DNA from: Ancrocorticia populi
Lineage (GTDB): Bacteria > Actinomycetota > Actinomycetes > Actinomycetales > Actinomycetaceae
Reading direction: 5' to 3'
Length of the DNA stretch: 64,000 nt
NCBI RefSeq assembly: GCF_003123745.1
Contig: NZ_QETB01000005.1
Location: 62,001 to 126,000 of the forward strand
The notes under the pieces were generated by a model. That model saw only the letters and a program-made list of their open reading frames with translations, searched no databases and was not told the DNA's origin. Every line of letters begins with the position of its first letter. The first letter of the stretch is position 1. The position numbers and the translations under genes are program-made. Below are positions 43,954-53,761 of the stretch, piece after piece.

Positions 43954-44514
43954 ATGTACATGGTGGCCCCAGTTCGCGGCATCCCTGCCCTCACGATGGG
44001 TGACGACGTATGCGCCGTTATCTCCGCATCCCTGAACACACTCGTCTGGCCGGACGGAGGACTATCCGTTTGGGGCGACGACGTCATTGTGATCGCGGGC
44101 AAGATCATCGCGAAAGCGCAGGGACGGTACACGCATCGTGACGAACTCATGGTGGAGCGGTTCGAGGAATTCGATTCCCGCAACCTCCTCATGTTCCGGA
44201 ATGTGCCCCGGCGGATGGCGCTTTTCCGGCCAGAGAACCCCGATGAGGAGGCAGCAACGATCCGGCGCGGATTCGCCGCACGTTTTGGTGGGCGTCCCGG
44301 TGTGATCATCTCTGGGTCCGAAAAGGAACGCTCGCGGGGGCGCGGCCGGCGGGATGTGGCCCTCGGGAGCGCCGGGATCGATCTAACAACCGAGGCTGGC
44401 GAGGCCATCGTTGATTCGCTGGCCGCGATGGGAGGGTTAGCGATGAACCAATTCCCCGACTGCCCCGTTGCGGTTATCCGTGGGGCTCAGGGGATCCTGA
44501 AGTGGGAGGACTAG
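43954..44514 (+). CDS. Short CofE-like protein (F420-0:glutamyl ligase family)
   Basis: A 186-residue protein resembling the catalytic core of coenzyme F420-0 gamma-glutamyl ligase (CofE/FbiB N-domain): VRGIPALTMGDDVCAVI, GDDVIVIAGKIIAKAQGRY, then RPGVIISGSEKERSRGRGRRDVALGSAGIDL. Typical CofE proteins are about 250 residues, so it is shorter, missing the middle part. No F420 gene is adjacent. It may be a relic or have another ligase-like role. ATG 43954 has TAGGCT (43941-43946) seven bases upstream. It overlaps proC at the 3' end by 4 bp, in convergence. Confidence 0.7.
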   Translation: MYMVAPVRGIPALTMGDDVCAVISASLNTLVWPDGGLSVWGDDVIVIAGKIIAKAQGRYTHRDELMVERFEEFDSRNLLMFRNVPRRMALFRPENPDEEAATIRRGFAARFGGRPGVIISGSEKERSRGRGRRDVALGSAGIDLTTEAGEAIVDSLAAMGGLAMNQFPDCPVAVIRGAQGILKWED

Positions 44515-45296
44515 TTGCCTTGGAGCGCGATATCGCGGTCGATTGCGGCTTGAACACCCTTGACCGTGGCGCGCCCAAAGCCCGCTTCCTCTAGCGCTAC
44601 CACGCCGGCAACCGTAGTGCCGCCGGGGGATTGGACCAGGTCAGCGAGGTTCGCTGGGGTCTCGGCGCGCTCTTGAACTAGCGAGGCCGCTCCTACTACC
44701 GCCTGGGTGGCGATCCGCACGGCCTGAGCCTTAGGTAGGCCGTTGGCCACGGCTGCGCGGGCCATCGCATCGATGTACTCGAAGGTGAAGGCCGGCGAAC
44801 AACCCGCGATCGCGGCGAACGTTGCAAAATCCTTCTCCGCGAGAATCTCCGTCTGCCCTACGGCATCAAACACTTCTTGGACTTCAGCGAGCTGGTCCGC
44901 GGAGACGTGATCGTTCGGGCACAGGGCACTCATCGATTGGCCAATCTGCGCGGCTACGTTTGGCATTACGCGGACGATCGGCTGGCCGGGCTCGAGGTGG
45001 GCGGCGAGGGTTTCGATGGTAGTTCCCGCCGCGATGGATACCAACACGGTGGAGCCGGCTGCGCTCGCGATCTCGTCCAGCACCGAGCTGATGACGTTCG
45101 GCTTGACCGCCAGAATCACCACGCTGGCCTCCTGGACAACCTCGATGTTGGTGGCATGGCGCGCACCAGTCTCCTCGGTTAGCGCGCGGGCCCGTTCTTC
45201 GTTCGCCTCAGCGAACACGATGTCAGAATGCCCCTTGCTCATAGCCCCCTGCATGATGGCGCTCCCCATCGCGCCAGCTCCAATGAACCCGATCAT
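44511..45296 (-). CDS. proC: Pyrroline-5-carboxylate reductase
   Basis: A 261-residue NAD(P)-dependent reductase making proline from pyrroline-5-carboxylate. N-terminal Rossmann motif MIGFIGAGAMGSAIMQG, VILAVKPNVI, RVMPNVAAQIGQSMSAL, and the C-terminal dimerisation domain with VQSPGGTTVAGVVALEEAGF are all present. GGGAGG lies eight bases before the ATG. It converges with the CofE-like gene. Confidence 0.95.
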   Translation of the reverse strand: MIGFIGAGAMGSAIMQGAMSKGHSDIVFAEANEERARALTEETGARHATNIEVVQEASVVILAVKPNVISSVLDEIASAAGSTVLVSIAAGTTIETLAAHLEPGQPIVRVMPNVAAQIGQSMSALCPNDHVSADQLAEVQEVFDAVGQTEILAEKDFATFAAIAGCSPAFTFEYIDAMARAAVANGLPKAQAVRIATQAVVGAASLVQERAETPANLADLVQSPGGTTVAGVVALEEAGFGRATVKGVQAAIDRDIALQGN

Positions 45297-45372
45297 CGCT
45301 TTTCCTCCCGATCAGCACGTTTCATTCTTGAATGTTGACATTGCCTCGTATATAACGAGCCTAACGCATTAT

Positions 45373-46175
45373 TCAAGGACAGAATCCCGTGAGTGAGGCA
45401 AAATAGGCCTGCTGGTTACGAGCCGCCCGGTGTTCGTGCCGTCGGATCTGCCGCCTGAGCGATTGCTGGGTTGCCTCCCACTGGTCCCAGATCTGTTTAT
45501 AGCTCAACTGAGTCACGGTGAAACCCAGATCCCGGAGTGCAAGGTCGCGCCTCCGGTCTTGCTCATATGTGTACCGATTTGAGTGGTGTCTCTTTCTGTC
45601 GCACTGCACTACGAGGCAGTCGCCTACCACTAGGTCAACACGCCCCACGCCATCGATCTCCACTTGCGCCCGAACCTTCACGCCCATCCGCTGAAAGAGG
45701 TAACGAACACGCGTCTCGCTGCCGGATTGGGCCCAATCTAGGTAGTGCCGGACAACTTGGGTGCGTTGTGGTAATTCGGCGATGATTGTAGCGATTTCCC
45801 CGCGCGCTAGGAGACCTAAATTGATGCCGGATTCGGCTACAACCAGCCCGGTTTCTGAATCGTGGTGCTTCCAGACTTGAGTAATGCAATCGGATAGGGT
45901 GCAGACGGCAGATGCGGGAAGAGGCCCGGAGGAATGATGAACGATGTAATCCGAGCCGAGGCACGGCTTGCGCCCATCGCTATACACAACGTGTGTTCCT
46001 CGAAATGTTGGTACCCAGAGCCCGTGGGCGGCGCATCCTGACAGGCAGCCAATTCGAGCGTGTACCACCCTCGATTAATTCTTTGGAGTAGCCCCGCTGC
46101 CACGAACTCTCCAATCTCGCGTGAGCTGTACTGGGCGAGGAGTTCGCTCCGGGAAAAGACTCGATATTCCGTCAT
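45373..46175 (-). pseudogene. Broken AbiEi-type/DUF559 endonuclease-like gene
   Basis: The N-terminal winged helix (EYRVFSRSELLAQYSSREIGEFVAAGLLQRINRGWYT) is in one frame, starting at ATG 46175 (a CATACT hexamer lies six bases upstream). The C-terminal part (HARIGCLSGCAAHGLWVP...VGRVDLVVGDCLVVQCD...YEQDRRRDLALRDLGF) is in another frame. In intact actinobacterial homologues about 15-20 residues separate these parts, so a small deletion and frameshift occurred near 46060. The usual Glu of the EVDG nuclease motif is also replaced by Gln (VVQCD). A single functional product is unlikely. Confidence 0.7.
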
Positions 46176-46316
46176 GAGGTCAGTATGGGAGAGTGCCGCC
46201 GCGCGCAACTCTGACGTCACGCCATCTGTGGAAAACTTTCGCGCACGGGCATCTGGGGATACAGCGAGACGCGGCAAAACGTGGTGGAATATGGCTAACG
46301 AAAACGGGAGGACATC

Positions 46317-47099
46317 ATGGCAAGGATCGTTGTAACAGGAGCATCAACCGGGATCGGAGAGGCCACGGTTCGGCGCCTGACGGCAGAAGGTTACGAGGTT
46401 ATAGCAACGGCTCGCCGCGAGGCCCGGCTTACCAGCCTGTCGGAGCAGACGGGATGCAGCCATTTCGCCGCGGATCTGACCAAGCAAGAGGATATCGATG
46501 CTCTGGTCGCATTCCTCGGAGATGGCCCGGTTGCCGGCCTAGTCAATGTTGCCGGCGGTGCACTCGGCCAAGACCCCGTGGCCGAGGGCAAGGTCACCGA
46601 TTGGCAGCGGATGTACGAGATCAACGTGATTGCCACCCTGCGCCTCACGCAAGCACTCCTACCTCAGTTCAGGGAGAAAGGCGGCGATCTAGTGTTCCTC
46701 ACGTCCACAGCCGCCCACGAAACCTATCCCGGGGGCGCCGGCTATACGGCCGCCAAGCACGCGGAGCGCATGATCGCCAACACGCTGCGAATCGAGCTGG
46801 TGGGAGAACCCGTCCGCATCGTTGAGATCGCGCCAGGAATGGTGAAGACGGAAGAGTTTTCGAAGAACCGCCTGGGCGGGGAAGCTGCAGCCGAGAAGGT
46901 CTATCAAGGAGTTGCCGAGCCGCTGGTGGCCGAGGACATCGCAGACATCATCTTCTGGACCTTATCCCGTCCCAAGCACGTGAATATCGATCTGGTTCAG
47001 GTGCGCCCCGTGGCCCAAGCCAACAGCTGGACGGTGGCCCGCGAACCGGACGCCGCTCCCGCGAAGATCCCGCGCACGGCGCTGGATTCGATCAAGTAG
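46317..47099 (+). CDS. Short-chain dehydrogenase/reductase
   Basis: A 260-residue classical SDR: cofactor motif TGASTGIGEA near residues 7-16, NVAGG near residue 80, catalytic Ser near 131, and YTAAK (Tyr about 142, Lys about 146). Best resembles YdfG-like 3-hydroxy acid dehydrogenases of cytoplasmic NADP type. The substrate cannot be told. GGAGGA lies four bases before the ATG. Its stop is part of a short tandem repeat (GATCAAGTAG twice). Confidence 0.9.
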   Translation: MARIVVTGASTGIGEATVRRLTAEGYEVIATARREARLTSLSEQTGCSHFAADLTKQEDIDALVAFLGDGPVAGLVNVAGGALGQDPVAEGKVTDWQRMYEINVIATLRLTQALLPQFREKGGDLVFLTSTAAHETYPGGAGYTAAKHAERMIANTLRIELVGEPVRIVEIAPGMVKTEEFSKNRLGGEAAAEKVYQGVAEPLVAEDIADIIFWTLSRPKHVNIDLVQVRPVAQANSWTVAREPDAAPAKIPRTALDSIK

Positions 47100-47156
47100 G
47101 GATCAAGTAGCAAACCGCACACCCCCGGGGAGTGGAAGCCGGTGAGCCCACACGGC

Positions 47157-47390
47157 TACACTGGCCCCAGTTGTGTTGATCCGGCTAGACGCTTGACGTC
47201 TAGGTATCACCGGGGAGCATTCGGAAGAACGGGTTGCCGTCGTCGTCAATAAAACGGCGCCCTAGTAGAACCGGACGGATGGACTCGAATCGTCCCCAAT
47301 GAGCGGCCGCGGCAGCGGCAAGCGAGGTGGTACCGCGGCCTGGCGAGAAGCCGGATCGTCCTCGTGTGGCAGAACACGACGAGGAGAGAC
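47157..47390 (+). promoter_or_regulatory. Translational T-box riboswitch (ultrashort stem I) controlling ileS
   Basis: A TACACT -10 (47157-47162) precedes the leader. Stem I pairs CCGGCTAGACG (47181-47191) with CGTCTAG (47197-47203) plus CCGG (47210-47213); the 3' bulge GTATCA contains the specifier ATC (47206-47208), an isoleucine codon. The T-box core AGGTGGTACCGCGG is at 47325-47338. Downstream, TCCTCGTGT (47359-47367) can pair with ACACG and the CGAGGA ribosome binding site (47380-47385), sequestering it. Uncharged tRNA-Ile would free the site. Confidence 0.9.
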
Positions 47391-50300
47391 ATGGCCGAGC
47401 AAGCCCACTACCCGCTCCACCGCGATGGCGATGTGAGCGCGTCACCTTCATTCCCGCAGATGGAAGAGGAGGTGCTGGCGTATTGGGAAAAGGACGGCAC
47501 CTTCCAAGCATCGATTGATAACCGTCCCGCCGGCCCCAACGGCTCCAACGAGTTCGTTTTCTATGACGGCCCGCCATTTGCCAACGGCCTGCCGCACTAC
47601 GGCCACCTGTTGACCGGCTACGTCAAGGACGTGGTGGGGCGCTACCAGACGATGCGCGGCAAGCACGTGGAGCGCCGCTTTGGCTGGGATACGCACGGCC
47701 TGCCCGCCGAACTAGAAGCGGAAAAGACCCTTGGGATCACCGATAAATCGGAGATCGAGGGACCGAACGGTATCGGCATCCGCGCGTTCAACGAAGCGGC
47801 CCGCGGGGGCGTCATGAAGTACGCAACCGAGTGGCAGCATTACGTGACGCGGCAGGCGCGCTGGGTGGATTTCGAGAACGATTACAAGACCATGGACGCC
47901 GAGTTCATGGAATCGGTGATCTGGGCGTTCAAACAGATGTATGACAAGGGGCTGATCTATGACGGCTTCCGGGTTCTGCCATACTGCTGGAACGATGAAA
48001 CCCCGCTGGCCAACCATGAGCTCAAGATGGATGATGACATCTATCAGGATCGCACCGATCAGACGGTCACGGTGGGCCTGCGCCTTGAGACCGGTGAGCT
48101 GGCGCTGATCTGGACCACCACACCGTGGACGCTGCCCTCAAACCTTGCCATCGCGGTGGGCCCGGATATCGATTACGTGACGGTCCGCCCGTCCGAGGGT
48201 GTGCTCGCGGGCGAAAGTGTCGTTCTGGCCGAGGCGCTTCTGCCGTCCTACGCGAAGGAGCTTGGCGAGGAACCCGAGGTGCTCGCGCGCTTCAAGGGCT
48301 CCGAGCTGGTCGGGCGGCGCTACGCCCCGATCTTTGACTACTTCGATACGCCCGAGCGCCGCGCCGAAGGTGAGGCTCCCGGCCCAAACGCATGGACCAT
48401 CATCCCCGGCGATTTCGTCACCACTGAGGACGGCACCGGCCTTGTCCACATCGCACCAGCCTTCGGTGAAGATGACATGAACGCATGCCGCGCCCTCGGC
48501 ATCCGCCCCGTTGTGCCAGTAGACGATAGCGGCAAGTTCACCTCCGAGGTGCCGGACTATGCCGGCGAGCAGGTGTTTGACGCGAACCGCCTCGTGATTG
48601 CCGATCTGCGCGACGGGACCGGGAATCTGGCAGGCCGGGACGGGGCCGAGCGTGCGGTTTTGGTCAAGCAGGCCTCCTACACCCACTCCTATCCCCACTG
48701 CTGGCGCTGCCGCGAGCCCCTCATCTACAAGGCCGTGAGCTCCTGGTTCGTGGCCGTGACCGAGTTCCGCGACCGCATGGTTGAACTCAACCAGCAGATC
48801 ACCTGGGTGCCCGAACATATCAAGGACGGCATCTTCGGTAACTGGCTCGCTGGCGCTCGCGATTGGTCCATCTCCCGTACGAGGTTCTGGGGTTCCCCTA
48901 TCCCCGTATGGAAGTCCGATAACCCAGAGTATCCTCGTGTGGACGTTTACGGTTCCCTTGCGGAGATTGAGGGAGACTTCGGGCGCGTTCCGCGTAACGA
49001 CGACGGCGAAGTGGACTTCCACCGGCCCTACATTGACGAGCTCGTTCGGCCGAACCCGGATGATCCCACAGGCAAGTCCACGATGCGGCGCGTGCCGGAC
49101 GTGTTGGACACGTGGTTCGATTCCGGATCCATGCCCTACGCGCAGGTGCACTACCCGTTCGAGAACCAGGACTGGTTCGAAGATCATTACCCGGGCGATT
49201 TCATCGTTGAGTACATCGGGCAGACTCGCGGATGGTTCTACAACCTCCACGTGCTGGCCACAGCGATCTTCGATAAGCCGTCCTTCCTCAACTGCGTTTC
49301 CCACGGCATCGTTCTGGGGGATGACGGGCGGAAGATGAGCAAGTCCCTGCGCAACTATCCCGATCCGCTGCGCGTGTTTGACGAATACGGTTCGGACGCC
49401 ATGCGCTGGTTCCTGATGAGCTCGCCGGTGGTTCGCGGCGGAAACCTGATCGTGACCGAGGATGCGATCCGCGATACCGTTCGCCAGATCATCCTTCCTC
49501 TGTGGAACGCCTACTACTTCTTCACGCTGTACGCAGGAGCCTGCAACGATGGTGATGGTTATGTGGCCAAGGAAGTAGACGCGGCGGATGTGGCTGGACT
49601 GGACGTTCAGGACCGCTACCTGCTGGCACATACGAAGCGTCTGTCCGATTCCGTGCGCGAGCTGCTGGACGCCTATGACATTCCGGAGGCAACCGCTGGC
49701 GTGCGCGAGTACCTCGACATCCTGACGAACTGGTACGTGCGCACCTCGCGCGATCGCTTCTGGAGCGAGGATACTCAGGCGTTCGATACTCTTTACACCG
49801 CGCTCAAGGTGCTTAGCGAGGTTTCTGCTCCGCTACTTCCGCTGCTCTCCGAGGAGATCTGGCGTGGGCTGACCGGTGGACGCTCGGTGCACCTGACGGA
49901 TTGGCCGGAGCTCCCCGAATCAGTGGCCGACGATGCACTGTTGGCGCAGATGGATGAGGTCCGCTCCATTGTTTCCGCCGCGCATTCGCTGCGGAAAACG
50001 CATAAGCTGCGTGTGCGCCAGCCGCTTCGCACGCTGACGGTTGTGACCGATCAGGATCTGAGTGACTACACCGGCCTCATTGCGGGTGAGGTGAACGTGA
50101 AGTCCGTGGCGCTCAAGGACGTTGAGTCTTCGGGCATGAAGGTGAATCATGAGCTCGCAGTCTTGCCGCGTGAGCTGGATCCGGCCATGCGTAAACTGAC
50201 CTCCGCGTTATTCAAAGCCGCCAAGCAAGGCGACTGGGAGGAAGTTGACGGCGGGGTACGGCTCAATGTGGGCGACGGCGTGGTTTTGGGCGAGGGCCAG

Positions 50301-50633
50301 TACACCCTCACCAGTCAGGTTGTGTCCGAAGAGGGAAGCGTGGCCTCGATGCTGCCTTCGGGCGCCTTCATCGCACTCGATACGGAGATCGATGCGGAGC
50401 TAGAAGCCGAAGGGTATGCCCGCGACGTCGTTCGTGCGGTGCAGGATGAGCGCAAGCGCGCCGGACTGCACGTGGCAGATCGTATCGCCTTGACACTGAC
50501 CGTCCCAGACGATCGAGTTGCGGCGGTTCAGAGCCATCTGGAGTTCATCAGCTCCGAAACTCTTGCCCTCGCGGCCTCGGTGGCCGGCGGGGCCAGCGAT
50601 ATTCAGGTTCACGTAGAAAAGGTGGAGCGCTAA
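47391..50633 (+). CDS. ileS: Isoleucyl-tRNA synthetase
   Basis: A 1080-residue class I synthetase of the long (ileS2-like/eukaryotic-type) form. [12 protein letters not shown] near residue 62 and KMSKS near 648 are the ATP-binding motifs; a large editing domain lies between, and a [17 protein letters not shown] segment is typical. The C-terminal region is an anticodon-binding and extra domain. Long-form IleRS is often less sensitive to mupirocin. The ATG at 47391 follows GAGGAGAGAC. It is controlled by the T-box and followed by folC after five bases. Confidence 0.96.
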   Translation: MAEQAHYPLHRDGDVSASPSFPQMEEEVLAYWEKDGTFQASIDNRPAGPNGSNEFVFYDGPPFANGLPHYGHLLTGYVKDVVGRYQTMRGKHVERRFGWDTHGLPAELEAEKTLGITDKSEIEGPNGIGIRAFNEAARGGVMKYATEWQHYVTRQARWVDFENDYKTMDAEFMESVIWAFKQMYDKGLIYDGFRVLPYCWNDETPLANHELKMDDDIYQDRTDQTVTVGLRLETGELALIWTTTPWTLPSNLAIAVGPDIDYVTVRPSEGVLAGESVVLAEALLPSYAKELGEEPEVLARFKGSELVGRRYAPIFDYFDTPERRAEGEAPGPNAWTIIPGDFVTTEDGTGLVHIAPAFGEDDMNACRALGIRPVVPVDDSGKFTSEVPDYAGEQVFDANRLVIADLRDGTGNLAGRDGAERAVLVKQASYTHSYPHCWRCREPLIYKAVSSWFVAVTEFRDRMVELNQQITWVPEHIKDGIFGNWLAGARDWSISRTRFWGSPIPVWKSDNPEYPRVDVYGSLAEIEGDFGRVPRNDDGEVDFHRPYIDELVRPNPDDPTGKSTMRRVPDVLDTWFDSGSMPYAQVHYPFENQDWFEDHYPGDFIVEYIGQTRGWFYNLHVLATAIFDKPSFLNCVSHGIVLGDDGRKMSKSLRNYPDPLRVFDEYGSDAMRWFLMSSPVVRGGNLIVTEDAIRDTVRQIILPLWNAYYFFTLYAGACNDGDGYVAKEVDAADVAGLDVQDRYLLAHTKRLSDSVRELLDAYDIPEATAGVREYLDILTNWYVRTSRDRFWSEDTQAFDTLYTALKVLSEVSAPLLPLLSEEIWRGLTGGRSVHLTDWPELPESVADDALLAQMDEVRSIVSAAHSLRKTHKLRVRQPLRTLTVVTDQDLSDYTGLIAGEVNVKSVALKDVESSGMKVNHELAVLPRELDPAMRKLTSALFKAAKQGDWEEVDGGVRLNVGDGVVLGEGQYTLTSQVVSEEGSVASMLPSGAFIALDTEIDAELEAEGYARDVVRAVQDERKRAGLHVADRIALTLTVPDDRVAAVQSHLEFISSETLALAASVAGGASDIQVHVEKVER

Positions 50634-50638
50634 GTCCA

Positions 50639-52186
50639 ATGGGTAACGCTATGGATGATCAGACCAGTACGCCAAGCGCCGCAAGTGCCGAGGAGCACGA
50701 AGATGCGGAGTTCGATGCCGCCATCAAGGCAGTTGTGTCCTCCGGCTTGATCGCTGGTCCTGATCCCTCCATCGTGGATGAGATCGCGCAGGAGGACGGT
50801 CCCGATCCCACCCAAGAGATGGCTGACGACCTCTCGGCGGACATGGAAGTGGATCGGATTTACCGATCGATTCTCACTAGGGCGCCCGAGCACAAGGTGC
50901 AGCCGTCTTTGGACCGCGTACGGGATTGCCTGGACCTTATGGGCAACCCGCAGGATTCCTTCCGGGCGATCCATATTACGGGGACCAATGGGAAGACGTC
51001 TTCCGCCCGGATGATCGAGGCGTTGCTGCGCGAGCGAGGTTTGCGAACCGGACGTTTCACGTCCCCACACCTGACAACGGTGCGCGAGCGGATCTGCATC
51101 GACGGAATAGCCATTTCACGCGACGCGTTCGTTCAGGCGTGGGAGGATGTCTCACCCTTCATCGAGATGGTGGATGCGGCATCGGTTGCCAGCGGTGGGC
51201 CTCGGATGAGCTTCTTTGAGGTGTTCACTGTTATGGCATACACCGCGTTCGCTGCGGCGCCTATCGATGTGGCCGTGGTGGAAGTTGGGATGGGCGGCCT
51301 GTGGGACGCCACCAACGTCATTGATGCGGATGTTGCGGTACTCGCTCCCGTGGCGATGGACCACGAGCGTTGGCTCGGATCCGCCATTGAGGACATCGCG
51401 CACGAGAAGCTGGGCATCGTCAAGGCCGGCAGCGTATTCGTGTGCGCTGAGCAGACGGAGACGGTTGGGCAGATGGCGATTGATCGTGCCGCCGAAGTAG
51501 GGGCTCAGCTAGTAATGGCTGGGCCTAGTATGCACGTGATCTCGCGTGAGACCGCCGTTGGCGGCCAGCTTATTTCGGTCCAGACCCCGGCTGCGCGGTA
51601 CGAGGACATTCCTCTGGCACTGCGAGGCGATTACCAAGCGGATAACGCGGTGCTGGCCATCACCGCAGTCGAGTCCTTCTTCGGGGGACAAGCGCTTGAT
51701 GGCCTCGTGGTGGAACACGCACTCATGTCAGTGTCCTCACCCGGGCGTTTGGAAGTGGTCCGCTCATCGCCCACGGTGGTAGTGGATGCCGCTCATAACC
51801 CCCATGGGGCCGCAGCGACGGCACGCGCTCTTGATGAGTACTACCCGGGGCGCCGAGTAGGTGTTATCGCCATGATGGCTGATAAGGACGTAGAGAGTTA
51901 TCTCGGAGAGATGGAACCCGTCCTTGAAGAGGTTGTGGTGACGGGTATGCCGTCTGACCGTGCTATGCCGAGCGAGGAACTCGAGGAGATTGCTCGTCGA
52001 GTGTTTGGGCCTGACCGTGTACATCGGGTGGACGATCTCCTTTCGGCGATCGATGAGGCCGCGGGTATCGCCGAATCCGATGATTCCGAGCCGATGGTCT
52101 CTCCCGCCGTTATTGTTACCGGCTCCATTCAGCTTGTTGCCGAGGCGCGAACGCTCATGGGCAAGCCAGCTCCCGACGGGGCGTAG
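50639..52186 (+). CDS. folC: Bifunctional folylpolyglutamate/dihydrofolate synthase
   Basis: A 515-residue Mur-ligase-family enzyme adding glutamate to folates. P-loop ITGTNGKTSSA near residue 112, TSPHLTTVRERICIDG, and VEVGMGGLWDATNVID near 215 are intact, with the C-terminal domain carrying VVVDAAHNPHGA. The first 75 residues are an acidic extension not shared with typical FolC. Start ATG 50639 or 50651. It follows ileS by five bases and may be co-transcribed. Confidence 0.95.
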   Translation: MGNAMDDQTSTPSAASAEEHEDAEFDAAIKAVVSSGLIAGPDPSIVDEIAQEDGPDPTQEMADDLSADMEVDRIYRSILTRAPEHKVQPSLDRVRDCLDLMGNPQDSFRAIHITGTNGKTSSARMIEALLRERGLRTGRFTSPHLTTVRERICIDGIAISRDAFVQAWEDVSPFIEMVDAASVASGGPRMSFFEVFTVMAYTAFAAAPIDVAVVEVGMGGLWDATNVIDADVAVLAPVAMDHERWLGSAIEDIAHEKLGIVKAGSVFVCAEQTETVGQMAIDRAAEVGAQLVMAGPSMHVISRETAVGGQLISVQTPAARYEDIPLALRGDYQADNAVLAITAVESFFGGQALDGLVVEHALMSVSSPGRLEVVRSSPTVVVDAAHNPHGAAATARALDEYYPGRRVGVIAMMADKDVESYLGEMEPVLEEVVVTGMPSDRAMPSEELEEIARRVFGPDRVHRVDDLLSAIDEAAGIAESDDSEPMVSPAVIVTGSIQLVAEARTLMGKPAPDGA

Positions 52187-52310
52187 AACTCCTGCTGTTA
52201 GTTTCGTGACGCAGCGCATATGATTGTGGCGATGCGTGTGGCATCACTGAATTGATCAAGGGCAGACAAACGGCCCATAAATCGTACTGTGAGGTGAGAC
52301 AATAAATCCC

Positions 52311-52727
52311 ATGAGTACAGAACGCATTTTGATTTTGGTCAAGCCAGATGGTGTTCGTCGTAACCTCGTTGGAGAGGTTCTGCGCCGCATCGAAGCCAAG
52401 GGGTACACCCTAGAAAACATCGCTTGGAAGAACGCCACATCGGACCTTCTAGCCGAGCATTACAACGAGTTGGTTGATAAGCCCTTCTATCCTGACATCG
52501 TGTCCTACATGACGTCCGGGCCGATCGTGGCCGCCGTCTTCAACGGTGCGCAGATCGTAAAGGGCGTTCGCAACCTCGCCGGAGCCACCGATCCAACCAG
52601 TGCGGCTCCGGGAACAATCCGTGGCGATCTTGCCCGCGATTGGGGAGATGGGAATGTCGAGAACATCGTTCACGCGTCCGACAGTCCCGAAAACGCAGAA
52701 AGAGAAATTGCTCTTTGGTTTGCCTGA
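52311..52727 (+). CDS. ndk: Nucleoside diphosphate kinase
   Basis: A 138-residue NDP kinase transferring phosphate from ATP to NDPs through a phosphohistidine. ERILILVKPDGVRRNLVGE at the N-terminus, GATDPTSAAPGTIRGD near residue 91, and catalytic His121 in NIVHASDS are intact. Length and motifs are typical. It lies between folC (124-bp gap) and the dha operon (gap 36 bp), in the same direction. Confidence 0.97.
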   Translation: MSTERILILVKPDGVRRNLVGEVLRRIEAKGYTLENIAWKNATSDLLAEHYNELVDKPFYPDIVSYMTSGPIVAAVFNGAQIVKGVRNLAGATDPTSAAPGTIRGDLARDWGDGNVENIVHASDSPENAEREIALWFA

Positions 52728-52763
52728 TAGGCAAGCCACTGGCGATTGCAGGGAGGCACACCA

Positions 52764-53759
52764 GTGAAGGCATTAATTAATAATCCTCAAGACGTTGTTG
52801 TAGAAGTACTAGAGGGATTTGCACGTGCAAACTCCGATCTTGTATCTCTGTACAAGGATCCCAACTGGGTGGGACGTGCGGCGCCCCGCCAGGGAGTCGC
52901 AGTGGTTTCGGGTGGAGGTTCGGGCCACGAACCGCTTCACGCGGGATTCGTTGGGGACGGAATGCTTGATGCTGCCGTGCCTGGTCCGATGTTTACCTCT
53001 CCCACGCCGGACGCGGTTCTTGCTGCAATCGAAGGTGCTGACAACGGTGCCGGTGTGGTGTGCATCGTGAAAAACTACACCGGAGACGTCCTCAACTTCG
53101 AGATGGCTGCCGAACTTGCAGAAGCGAGCGGACACGAGGTACGCAGCGTGCTCGTTGCCGATGACGTTGCGGTTGAGGATTCCACGTTTACCGCTGGACG
53201 GCGCGGGGTTGCGGGAACGCTTCTCGTGGAGAAGGTTGCTGGCGCAGTTGCCGCATCCGGTGGCTCTCTCGACGAGGTAGAGGCGGCGGCTAACGCCATG
53301 GCTGAGTCGGTACGTTCGATGGGGCTCGCCCTGCGAGGGTGCACGTTGCCTCACGTGGGTGAACCGGGCTTCGAGCTGTCGGACCAAGAGGTTGAGCTGG
53401 GAGTTGGGATTCACGGCGAGCCAGGGCGGTCACGCGTTGATATGGCGAGCGCCGATGAGCTGACTGATCAGCTCATGGACGCCATCCTCGCGGATAAGCC
53501 TCTGGACGCGGGTGATGCCGTTATCTTGCTAGTTAACGGCATGGGTGCAACTCCCGGATACCAACTCGATATCGTGTTCCGGCGCGTAGCGCAGCGTTTG
53601 GACGATGCGGGAATCGTTATTGCTCGTAACCTCGTTGGCAATTACGTGACTAGTTTGGACATGGAAGGCGTGTCCATCACGATCGCCAAAGCGGACGAGA
53701 ACGTGCTGGCACTCTGGGACGCGCCAGTTCACACGCCGGCATGGCGAAAGGGATGCTGA
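52764..53759 (+). CDS. dhaK: Dihydroxyacetone kinase subunit DhaK
   Basis: A 331-residue PTS-dependent subunit that binds dihydroxyacetone covalently through His near residue 217 (GIHGEPG). VVSGGGSGHEPLHAGFVG near residue 45 and NYTGDVLNFEMA are further signatures. The start is GTG 52764 with GGGAGG ten bases upstream. It heads dhaK-dhaL-dhaM. Phosphorylation of dihydroxyacetone to DHAP feeds glycolysis. Confidence 0.95.
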   Translation: MKALINNPQDVVVEVLEGFARANSDLVSLYKDPNWVGRAAPRQGVAVVSGGGSGHEPLHAGFVGDGMLDAAVPGPMFTSPTPDAVLAAIEGADNGAGVVCIVKNYTGDVLNFEMAAELAEASGHEVRSVLVADDVAVEDSTFTAGRRGVAGTLLVEKVAGAVAASGGSLDEVEAAANAMAESVRSMGLALRGCTLPHVGEPGFELSDQEVELGVGIHGEPGRSRVDMASADELTDQLMDAILADKPLDAGDAVILLVNGMGATPGYQLDIVFRRVAQRLDDAGIVIARNLVGNYVTSLDMEGVSITIAKADENVLALWDAPVHTPAWRKGC

Positions 53760-53761
53760 GA

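Noticed and set aside
47081-47110. Tandem repeat GATCAAGTAG at the SDR stop codon
   Set aside because: Only two copies of ten bases; a small duplication without visible function.
48138-49631. 497-codon minus-strand open frame opposite ileS
   Set aside because: Shadow of ileS with no family motif; long antisense frames are common in high-GC genes.
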